A DNA stretch of 5,999 nt from Candidatus Auribacterota bacterium (GTDB taxonomy: Bacteria > Auribacterota > JAFGBW01 > JAFGJP01), in contig JAFGJP010000322.1 in the NCBI GenBank assembly GCA_016929035.1, forward strand, positions 1 through 5,999, in the 5' to 3' direction. Position numbers and translations under genes: made by a program. The notes beneath the pieces are model-generated. The model made no database searches and was not told the DNA's origin. It saw nothing but the letters and a program-made list of their open reading frames with translations. Each line of letters begins with the position of its first letter. Positions within the stretch are counted from its first letter, which is position 1. Shown in pieces: positions 1 through 4,808 of this stretch.

Positions 1-272
1 AATGATAAGTTTTAAATGTTGAGTGTTGAGTGAATAAAGAGAAAAAACCATATTAAAATAATTCAAAACGCAAAACTTAACACTTAAGACTTTTATCTTA
101 GCGGTCCTTAGCGCTCTTAGCGGCTAACTATCTTTTTCTTTCTGTCTTCTGTTTCTCTGCTTCTTTTTTTTACTTCTTACTACTTACTGCTTTATTGCCG
201 CAGGCAACCCTCTATCCCCTTCTCTTTGTGCCTTTGCGTCTCTGTGGCTAATATTTTTTCTGTTTGCTACTT
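1..272. repeat. Composite intergenic block of 7-bp and 10-bp period repeats
   Basis: No gene is visible downstream of hldD up to the window edge. The block is a mosaic. Heptamer-phased stretches lie at 15-35 (TGTTGAG twice in tandem at 17-30), 71-98 (units such as TAACACT and TAAGACT) and 131-193 (pyrimidine-rich, with units such as CTTCTTA and CTACTTA). Decamer-phased stretches lie at 98-128 (TTAGCGGTCC, TTAGCGCTCT, then TAGCGGCTAA) and 224-253 (ending GTGGCTAA). The heptamers at 15-35 and 74-91 are imperfect inverted copies of each other. A 5-bp hairpin (TTGCC/GGCAA, 195-207) has no T-tract on either strand, so I see no convincing intrinsic terminator for hldD. Read on the minus strand, the strand of hldD, the arrays are mostly purine-rich. 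Confidence 0.75.
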
Positions 273-1256
273 CTAATAGTACGGATCTTCTGTATCTAAA
301 TAATTACAGATATAATCTTTAACGGATTCTTCGATAGAAGTAAATTCTTTTTTATAACCAGCATCTCTCAATTGCGTTATATCAGCTTCGGTAAAATACT
401 GATATCTTGGCCGCAGCTCATCAGGCATATCGATAAATTCGATGTTTACCGGCTTATTCAAAGCCTTGAACATGGATCTCGCCACGTCGTTCCATGTATC
501 AGCCTGCCCTTTGCCGACATTGAAAAGGCCTGCCAGTTTTTTATTCTCGTAAAAAAATATCATGACTTCAAGCACATCCTTAATATAGATAAAATCTCTT
601 TTCTGCTCACCGTCAGCGTATCCCGGCTTATAAGATTTAAAAAGTCTCATGACGCCTTTTTCTTTTACTCCGGGAAAAGCTTTATGGATAACGCTTCGCA
701 TCTCCCCTTTATGATATTCATTAGGCCCAAAGACATTGAAAAACTTGATTCCAAGGATACTGTCAAAAAATCTGTTCTTTTTGACCCAGAGGTCAAAATC
801 ATGCTTTGATTTTCCGTAAGGATTAAGAGGATTCAGCCTTTCGAGGCTTTCGAGATCATCGCTGAAGCCCTGAGACCCATCCCCATAAGTCGCTCCACTG
901 GAGGCATAGATATATTTTACGTTTTTCTCCATGCACCATTTAGCTAATTTAATCGAATAATCCGTATTGTTCTTTTTCAGGTATTTCTCGTCCAGATTAA
1001 GGGTCGAGGAGCAGGCTCCCATATGAAAAATCGTATCAATATCCTGAAAATAATTGGGCTTGCTGCGGACTTTACCGATAAAGTCTTCTTTATTAATAAA
1101 ATCGGTATATTTTTTATTCTGAAGGTTTTTCTGTTTACCGTTTTCTCGCAGCTTATCCACGATAAGGATTTTGTCTAATCCGTATTGGTTCAGCCTTGCG
1201 ACAATACAGCTTCCGATAAAACCTGCCCCGCCTGTAACAATGATTGTTTTTTTCAT
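273..1256 (-). CDS. hldD: ADP-L-glycero-D-manno-heptose 6-epimerase
   Basis: This enzyme catalyses the last step of ADP-heptose synthesis, converting ADP-D-glycero- to ADP-L-glycero-beta-D-manno-heptose for the LPS inner core. It is a cytoplasmic NADP-dependent extended short-chain dehydrogenase. The Rossmann motif GGAGFIG is at residues 9-15. HMGACSST (79-85 region) matches the HldD HxGACSxT signature. The catalytic triad is Ser119 or Ser120 in YASSGATYG, Tyr147 and Lys151. FNVFGPNEYHKGEMRS (173-188) and RDFIYIKD (220-227) are typical of HldD rather than of generic sugar epimerases. The length of 327 aa fits the family. The ATG overlaps the TGA of the upstream GIY-YIG gene (ATGA) and has no Shine-Dalgarno sequence, so translation is probably coupled. 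No other heptose or LPS genes lie beside it here. The stop is TAG after DPYY, and repeats begin about 20 bp beyond it. The family call is secure from motif recall, without a database search. Confidence 0.95.
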   Translation of the reverse strand: MKKTIIVTGGAGFIGSCIVARLNQYGLDKILIVDKLRENGKQKNLQNKKYTDFINKEDFIGKVRSKPNYFQDIDTIFHMGACSSTLNLDEKYLKKNNTDYSIKLAKWCMEKNVKYIYASSGATYGDGSQGFSDDLESLERLNPLNPYGKSKHDFDLWVKKNRFFDSILGIKFFNVFGPNEYHKGEMRSVIHKAFPGVKEKGVMRLFKSYKPGYADGEQKRDFIYIKDVLEVMIFFYENKKLAGLFNVGKGQADTWNDVARSMFKALNKPVNIEFIDMPDELRPRYQYFTEADITQLRDAGYKKEFTSIEESVKDYICNYLDTEDPYY

Positions 1257-1528
1257 AAAGATTTGTGTGTATTTATATTTTGAATAGTATCTCTAAGCAT
1301 TTGCTTAATCGATGATTTCCCTTTTGCTGTTTTTAAATATTTCTCTCTTCTTTGAGCATCTTTTTTTGAAAGATGAGCTTCGTAATAGACCAATTTAATG
1401 GGTCTTCTTATTTTTGTATATGGACTTTTACCTTGTGAATGTTCTTTTACTCTTTTCCTCAAATTTGATGAAAAACCTGTATATAGTCTTTTATTTTTAA
1501 AGCAATATAAAATATATACATAGTACAT
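1253..1528 (-). CDS. Small GIY-YIG nuclease-domain protein (YhbQ/UPF0213-like)
   Basis: This 91-aa protein is essentially a single GIY-YIG domain. YVYIL (3-7) and YTG (16-18) form the two-part signature. Arg24 in NLRKRVKEH is the expected catalytic arginine, His30 follows it, and Glu50 in VYYE plus the DAQRREKYLK segment (58-67) match the C-terminal part of the fold. Short stand-alone members are widespread in bacteria. Their role is poorly defined, and DNA cleavage or repair is only inferred from the fold. The ATG at 1526-1528 is the only usable start, because an in-frame TGA lies at 1547-1549. No Shine-Dalgarno sequence precedes it. The gene sits between tRNA-Gln and hldD, 67 bp from the tRNA, and its TGA overlaps the hldD ATG. 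It looks more AT-rich than hldD, so later insertion into this place is possible but unproven. Confidence 0.85.
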   Translation of the reverse strand: MYYVYILYCFKNKRLYTGFSSNLRKRVKEHSQGKSPYTKIRRPIKLVYYEAHLSKKDAQRREKYLKTAKGKSSIKQMLRDTIQNINTHKSL

Positions 1529-1549
1529 TTTTCTATTATTATAGGATCA

Positions 1550-1597
1550 CCGTAAACCACGTAGGGTTTACGGCCATGAATCCCACGTGGTTCATGG
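1550..1597. repeat. Tandem pair of 24-bp hairpins with ACGT loops
   Basis: Two palindromes abut exactly. Hairpin 1 (1550-1573) has 9-bp arms CCGTAAACC/GGTTTACGG around a 6-base loop that reads CTACGT on the minus strand. Hairpin 2 (1574-1597) has arms CCATGAATC/GGTTCATGG (one G-U pair) around the loop CCACGT on the plus strand. Arms differ but size and loop are shared, and the two are in opposite orientation. A third member lies at 4753-4776. The last three bases of hairpin 2 are the CCA end of tRNA-Gln. The pair could act as a tRNA 3' processing or termination signal, but no T-tract follows. Confidence 0.8.
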
Positions 1598-1669
1598 CTG
1601 GGGCGCCAGGACTCGAACCTGGAAATGCGGGAGCCAAAGTCCCGTGCCTTACCATTTGGCTACGCCCCA
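1595..1669 (-). tRNA. tRNA-Gln (anticodon TTG)
   Basis: A full cloverleaf folds on the minus strand. The 7-bp acceptor TGGGGCG pairs with CGCCCCA, including the weak U1-A72 pair typical of tRNA-Gln, followed by discriminator G73. The D arm has a GCC/GGC stem. The anticodon stem CGGGA/TCCCG carries the loop CTTTGGC, giving anticodon TTG at 1635-1637. The T arm is CCAGG/CCTGG with loop TTCGAGT. The body is 72 nt (1598-1669). CCA is encoded at 1595-1597, and those bases also form the outer arm of the adjacent hairpin. A TATAAT-containing candidate promoter lies about 50 bp upstream. Confidence 0.97.
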
Positions 1670-1720
1670 TCAATAACATATCGTCTGAACTAATGAAAAG
1701 ATTGTAAATTTTATAAACAG

Positions 1721-1747
1721 ATTATACTTTTTTCAATATTTTTACAA
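1721..1747 (-). promoter_or_regulatory. Candidate sigma70-type promoter for tRNA-Gln
   Basis: On the minus strand TATAAT (1721-1726) is a perfect -10 box, with TTGTAA (1742-1747) 15 bp upstream as a weak -35. The predicted transcript would start near 1714, leaving a leader of about 45 nt before the tRNA. The region is AT-rich, so chance matches are likely. Confidence 0.4.
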
Positions 1748-1763
1748 ATCAATATGCACAGAC

Positions 1764-1792
1764 GGCTTATAGTTTGAAACAGCCTGTAAGCC
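1764..1792. other. 9-bp hairpin in the divergent intergenic region
   Basis: GGCTTATAG (1764-1772) pairs with CTGTAAGCC (1784-1792), with one G-U pair and an 11-base loop. It is followed by CCTCCT (1795-1800), complementary to the AGGAGG at 1956-1961. The rest of 1670-1968 is AT-rich and shows no coding region. I recognise no known riboswitch class here. Confidence 0.35.
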
Positions 1793-1810
1793 ATCCTCCT
1801 GCAATATCCG

Positions 1811-1839
1811 TTTCATTTATTTCCACATGGATATATAAT
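1811..1839 (+). promoter_or_regulatory. Candidate promoter for the glycoside hydrolase gene
   Basis: TATAAT (1834-1839) is a perfect -10, 17 bp after a poor -35 (TTTCAT, 1811-1816). A second weak candidate is TTGCAA (1855-1860) with TATTTT (1878-1883), also with a 17-bp spacer. Either leaves a leader of roughly 80-125 nt. Both are inferred from consensus matching in AT-rich DNA. Confidence 0.3.
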
Positions 1840-1955
1840 ATACAAAACCACTGGTTGCAACTTATTTATAAATATTCTATTTTCAATAGATTACAGATTA
1901 TCAGTCCGCTGGAACGATCTCTGCTGGCTTATTGCCTGATTGCATGTTAAAAAAA

Positions 1956-1961
1956 AGGAGG
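1956..1961 (+). promoter_or_regulatory. Strong Shine-Dalgarno sequence AGGAGG
   Basis: A perfect anti-16S match, 7 nt before the ATG at 1969, fixes the start of the glycoside hydrolase. It is the only clear ribosome binding site in the window. Confidence 0.9.
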
Positions 1962-1968
1962 CCCTATA

Positions 1969-3315
1969 ATGAAACGTATAATTATTCTTTTATCTGCAGC
2001 CTTTTTTCTTATTCTGTCTTATTTTCAGCAAGGATTTTGCTCAGAAAAGATTATCCAGACCCGCGGTGGAACAAAAGTCTTTGCCGTTCAGCATGAAAAC
2101 GGAGACTGGGAACTCATGGTTGACGGCAAGCCCTACTTTATCAAAGGCGTTCTTTTCAGCCCGGTAAAGATCGGCGAATCTCCCGGAGACGCGACCATGC
2201 GGGACTGGATGTATTATGATGATAATAATAATAGTGTCAACGACATGGCTTATGAGGTCTGGGTGGATAAAAACAGGAACAACATCCAGGATGAGGATGA
2301 AAAACCTGTCGGGGATTTTCAGATCCTGAAGGACCTGGGCTGTAATACGATCCGCCTTTATCATCTGCCCTCTGATAATGCTCTTCTGGGAGACATCTAC
2401 CGCCATGACAAAAGCCTCCAGCTCCAGTACGACCATGCCCCCAATAAAGAACTTCTCCGCGACCTTCATAAAACATACAGTATCCGTGTCATCATGGGGA
2501 CTTTTCTGGGCTCCTGGACGATCGGTGCCGGAGTGCCCTACAAAGAAGGCTGTGATTACACCAATAAACAGCAAAGAGAGAATATCAAAAAGTCTGTGCA
2601 GGCCATGGTCGAAGATCATAAAGATGAGTCTTACGTGCTGATGTGGCTTCTTGGAAACGAGAACAATATCGCCACGTGGTCGCAGTGCAACGCGAGAACA
2701 CATATCAGGGAATATTACCAGCTTGTCAATGAGATCGCTAAAATGGTGCACGAAATGGACCCGCTCCATCCTGTTGCTGTCTGCGAAGGATATATTCCGG
2801 GCGACCTGCTCCTGTATAAGAAATATTTGACTGATATTGATATCGTGGCCTATAACGCTTACATGGGTGATGCGGGGTTTCATGATCTCTGGGACGAGAC
2901 AAAAAAGCTTTTCGACAGGCCCGTCTTTATTTCGGAATACGGGCTTTTTTCCTACAACACCATCGACGGGGTCAACGAGGAGCAGCAGCTGGACTATCAC
3001 AGGGGCTGTTACATCGACATGATGATCAACAGGGCCGGCGGCAAATCGCCTGTATTCGGGAAAGGCGCGGGAAACTGCATCGGCGGGGTCATCTTTGATT
3101 ACCTGGACAGGTGGTACATGGACGGCCAGCCGTCCGTGCAAAACCCGGGGAATAAGTACTGGTCGCATTCGAAAGATCACAAAGATCATGAAGAGTATTT
3201 TGGCATTACATCTATGGGTGATGGTAAACATAATTATTTCAAGAGACAGCTGAAATGCGCTTACGACTTTTATCAGAAGCAATGGACGGGGAAAGCAGTA
3301 AGTAGTAATGAGTAA
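1969..3315 (+). CDS. Secreted clan GH-A (GH2/GH72-like) glycoside hydrolase
   Basis: The protein has 448 aa. Residues 1-24 form a signal peptide (KR, then a long hydrophobic stretch), with likely cleavage after Cys24. A proper lipobox is absent, so I expect a periplasmic or exported soluble protein. The remainder is one TIM barrel. VDGKPYFIKGV (51-61) is the opening strand motif of GH2-type catalytic domains. WLLGNENN (226-233) carries the acid/base Glu231, and FISEYG (320-325) carries the nucleophile Glu323. This N-E / E-Y-G pattern supports a retaining glycosidase of clan GH-A. FDYLDRWY (376-383) fits the last barrel strand. Two loops with D-x-N-x-(S/N) and a Glu at position 12 (85-96 and 100-111) look like calcium sites. 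The substrate cannot be read from sequence; beta-glucan hydrolase or transglycosylase activity is possible. The ATG is fixed by AGGAGG. The last residues (KAVSSNE) and the stop lie in a heptamer repeat, so the C-terminal tail is probably not part of the fold. Confidence 0.85.
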   Translation: MKRIIILLSAAFFLILSYFQQGFCSEKIIQTRGGTKVFAVQHENGDWELMVDGKPYFIKGVLFSPVKIGESPGDATMRDWMYYDDNNNSVNDMAYEVWVDKNRNNIQDEDEKPVGDFQILKDLGCNTIRLYHLPSDNALLGDIYRHDKSLQLQYDHAPNKELLRDLHKTYSIRVIMGTFLGSWTIGAGVPYKEGCDYTNKQQRENIKKSVQAMVEDHKDESYVLMWLLGNENNIATWSQCNARTHIREYYQLVNEIAKMVHEMDPLHPVAVCEGYIPGDLLLYKKYLTDIDIVAYNAYMGDAGFHDLWDETKKLFDRPVFISEYGLFSYNTIDGVNEEQQLDYHRGCYIDMMINRAGGKSPVFGKGAGNCIGGVIFDYLDRWYMDGQPSVQNPGNKYWSHSKDHKDHEEYFGITSMGDGKHNYFKRQLKCAYDFYQKQWTGKAVSSNE

Positions 3316-3326
3316 GTTGTAATTGG
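3292..3326 (+). repeat. Heptamer array overlapping the glycosidase stop codon
   Basis: The five 7-bp units start AAAGCAG and TAAGTAG, then TAATGAG, TAAGTTG and TAATTGG. The stop codon TAA (3313-3315) is the start of the fourth unit. A 17-bp stretch (AAAGCAGTAAGTAGTAA) recurs on the minus strand within 168-193, downstream of hldD, so this is a dispersed repeat and not a feature of this gene. Confidence 0.8.
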
Positions 3327-3345
3327 AAAAGAACAAAAATTAATC

Positions 3346-3375
3346 AGCCGCGAAGGGACGCGAAGAAACGCGAAG
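3346..3375 (+). repeat. Decamer array, three units of CGCGAAG type
   Basis: Three exact 10-bp units (AGCCGCGAAG, GGACGCGAAG, AAACGCGAAG) follow the glycosidase gene. The first unit is perfectly inverted at 3479-3488 (CTTCGCGGCT), so the pair bounds a block of about 143 bp. Confidence 0.8.
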
Positions 3376-3393
3376 AGAAAAACTGAAAGAATG

Positions 3394-3412
3394 TTTCGTG
3401 CGTAGCACGAAA
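3394..3412. other. Perfect 8-bp hairpin with 3-base loop
   Basis: TTTCGTGC and GCACGAAA flank GTA. It lies 79 bp after the glycosidase stop. No T-tract follows on the plus strand, so it is not a canonical terminator, although it could stabilise the mRNA 3' end. Confidence 0.5.
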
Positions 3413-3414
3413 AA

Positions 3415-3491
3415 CTTAGCGGCCCTCCTTCGACTTCTCTCAGGATGTATATGGTGAGCCTGTCGAACCATTAGCGCTCTTCGCGGCTAAC
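3415..3491 (-). repeat. Decamer array interrupted by a palindromic insert
   Basis: The ends CTTAGCGGCCCT (3415-3426) and TTAGCGCTCTTCGCGGCTAA (3471-3490) together match the uninterrupted array at 97-128 almost base for base. The extra 44 bp between them (3427-3470) begin CCTTCGACT and end GTCGAACCA. They form an imperfect palindrome (TTCGAC/GTCGAA and CTCA/TGAG). A related sequence occurs on the minus strand at 5970-5988, sharing 17 of 19 bases. Confidence 0.75.
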
Positions 3492-3515
3492 ATTTTTTCT
3501 TTTCTATTTGTGTTC

Positions 3516-3565
3516 ATTCGTGCTGTGCCCCGTTTGACCGAAGGTCATCACGGGGTGAATTCGTG
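3516..3565. mobile_element. 36-bp palindromic mini-element flanked by 7-bp direct repeats
   Basis: The insert at 3523-3558 folds as CCCCGT (3528-3533)/ACGGGG (3550-3555) with an inner TGACC/GGTCA stem and a GAA loop. ATTCGTG flanks it on both sides (3516-3522 and 3559-3565). Removing the insert and one copy restores a continuous repeat reading TTCATTCGTGGCTGA, so the flanks look like a target-site duplication. It is too short to encode anything, and any transposase would act in trans. Confidence 0.55.
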
Positions 3566-3582
3566 GCTGATTTTTTAATATT

Positions 3583-4602
3583 ATGTCTACAAATACAAAA
3601 TGCGCAGCATTAGTCTCAGGCGGGCTCGACAGTCTGCTTGCGGTGAAGCTTATCCAGGAGCAGGGCATCTTTGTCCAGGGCCTCTTCTTTGAAACGCCTT
3701 TTTTCAGCATGAAAAAAGTGAAGTATCACTGTGAAAAGAATAGCATACCGCTTCTTGTCATTCCCTGCTTTGAAGAATACAAGAAAATGCTGCTGAACCC
3801 TGCAAGCGGATACGGAAAACACATGAACCCCTGTATTGACTGCCACGTCTTCATGCTGAAAAAAGCGGCTGAATATATTCACGAGAAAGGTTTTGATTTT
3901 ATCATCACCGGCGAGGTCCTGGGGGAGCGACCCATGTCGCAGAACAGGAATTCGCTGAATAGAGTCATCAACCTTTCCGGGGTCAGGGACCTTGTTCTCC
4001 GCCCCCTCAGCGCCAGGCACATGAAGCCTACAAAACCTGAACTGGATGGGCTTGTTGATAGAGAAAGACTTGAAGCCATCAAAGGAAGAGGAAGAAAAAG
4101 GCAGTACGAGCTGGCGGAAAAATACGGCATCAAGGAGATCCCTCAGCCTGGAGGAGGGTGTCTTTTGACAGATAAAAACATCAGCGAACGGCTCAGGTTC
4201 CTTATAAGCACCCGTAAAGAAGGACTGACGGAAAGAGATACGCGCCTTCTCAAGGTCGGCCGGTATCTTCATCTGGGGAAAGGACAGCTTCTTATTGTCG
4301 GAAGGAACGAAAAGGAAAATGATATTTTGACCGAAAAATACAGAAAAGAGACAGATATTCTCTTTGAGCCTGTTCTCTACCCGGGCCCTTCTGCTCTTCT
4401 GCCACACGCAGGAAACGATGAATCACTTATTTCTTTCAGCGTTTCTATATGCGCCCGCTACAGCGATATCAAAGGCGATGAAAAAGCTGTCTACAAAGTC
4501 TCCACGCCGGTAAGAGAATTCGAAGTGAAAAGCGTAAAAGCGGATGACGAAGAAATAAAGAAGCGCTTCGACCTTACGGTCAAATCAGGTGATGGGTGTT
4601 AG
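3583..4602 (+). CDS. PP-loop ATPase related to tRNA thiolation enzymes (ThiI/MnmA-like)
   Basis: The protein has 339 aa and no signal peptide. The ATP-pyrophosphatase P-loop SGGLDS is at residues 12-17. NPCIDC (82-87) supplies Cys84 and Cys87 in a setting like the PNPCxxCN region of MnmA. TGEVLGERPMSQ (109-120) and PGGGCLLTD (189-197, Cys193) follow. Enzymes of this superfamily adenylate tRNA uridine and transfer sulfur through cysteines. The THUMP domain of true ThiI is absent, because the PP-loop begins at the N-terminus. The C-terminal third, with LLIVGRNEKEN (236-246), resembles the NFACT-R-type RNA-binding domain found fused to such ATPases. A role in tRNA or other RNA thiolation is therefore inferred, with the substrate unknown. 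The ATG is bounded by an in-frame TGA at 3568-3570 and lacks a Shine-Dalgarno sequence. The stop TAG lies inside a heptamer repeat that also encodes the last residues. The gene is probably transcribed separately from the glycosidase, given 267 bp of repeats between them. Confidence 0.85.
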   Translation: MSTNTKCAALVSGGLDSLLAVKLIQEQGIFVQGLFFETPFFSMKKVKYHCEKNSIPLLVIPCFEEYKKMLLNPASGYGKHMNPCIDCHVFMLKKAAEYIHEKGFDFIITGEVLGERPMSQNRNSLNRVINLSGVRDLVLRPLSARHMKPTKPELDGLVDRERLEAIKGRGRKRQYELAEKYGIKEIPQPGGGCLLTDKNISERLRFLISTRKEGLTERDTRLLKVGRYLHLGKGQLLIVGRNEKENDILTEKYRKETDILFEPVLYPGPSALLPHAGNDESLISFSVSICARYSDIKGDEKAVYKVSTPVREFEVKSVKADDEEIKKRFDLTVKSGDGC

Positions 4603-4684
4603 GTGATAGGTTATAGTAAAAGCTTTTTAAACAAAGTGTTGAGTCGTGAGTTGTGCGTAGTGCGTGAAAAGATAAAAGTAAAAA
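4587..4684 (+). repeat. Two heptamer arrays after the PP-loop gene
   Basis: Units of 7 bp run at 4587-4614 (AGGTGAT, GGGTGTT, AGGTGAT, AGGTTAT) and again at 4636-4684 (GTGTTGA, GTCGTGA, GTTGTGC, GTAGTGC, then A-rich units with G at position 1). The gene's TAG stop spans units two and three of the first array. The units carry TGA, TAG or TAA repeatedly, which places stops in all frames. Confidence 0.75.
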
Positions 4685-4722
4685 ATGGGTAGCCACAAAG
4701 AACACGAAGAGACACGAAGTTT

Positions 4723-4745
4723 CCCTCTCCCTTGAGGGGAGAGGG
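4723..4745. terminator. Strong 9-bp hairpin between convergent genes
   Basis: CCCTCTCCC and GGGAGAGGG form a perfect 9-bp stem around TTGAG. Its position between the 3' ends of converging genes suits bidirectional termination. Neither strand has the T-tract of an intrinsic terminator, so a repeat hairpin without terminator function is equally likely. Confidence 0.35.
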
Positions 4746-4752
4746 TTACATA

Positions 4753-4776
4753 TCCCGTACCCAACGTGGTATGGGA
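4753..4776 (+). repeat. Third 24-bp hairpin of the CNACGT-loop family
   Basis: The arms TCCCGTACC/GGTATGGGA (9 pairs, one G-U) enclose the loop CAACGT. Total length, arm length and loop match the pair at 1550-1597, but the arm sequences differ. It sits between the hairpin at 4723-4745 and the AGGGTGAGGGTG tail, apparently splitting that repeat. Confidence 0.7.
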
Positions 4777-4808
4777 GGGTGAGGGTGTTGTAAAATCTTT
4801 TAGTGCCC

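Noticed and set aside
372..809. 145-aa plus-strand frame within hldD
   Set aside because: It lies wholly inside a well-supported hldD and has no recognisable domain.
1538..1543. TATAAT on the minus strand as a GIY-YIG promoter
   Set aside because: It ends only 9 bp before the ATG and has no -35 at a suitable distance, and the upstream tRNA transcript could supply expression.
2032..2043. Lipoprotein signal at Cys24 of the glycosidase
   Set aside because: The residues before the cysteine are Q-G-F and do not fit the lipobox (L-A/S-G/A-C), so ordinary signal peptidase I cleavage is more likely.
2041..3336. 431-aa open frame on the minus strand opposite the glycosidase
   Set aside because: The plus frame has a signal peptide, catalytic motifs and a perfect ribosome binding site. 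The antisense product has no recognisable domain and low-complexity isoleucine/valine runs, so it is a shadow of codon bias.
3394..3412. Intrinsic terminator of the glycosidase gene
   Set aside because: The stem is good, but the following bases are A-rich and then CTTAGC on the plus strand, with no T-tract.
3346..3491. CRISPR array
   Set aside because: The units are only 7-10 bp and contiguous, without unique spacers, and no cas gene is present.
3616..4407. 263-aa open frame on the minus strand opposite the PP-loop gene
   Set aside because: The plus frame carries SGGLDS and Cys motifs. The antisense frame shows no domain or start signal.
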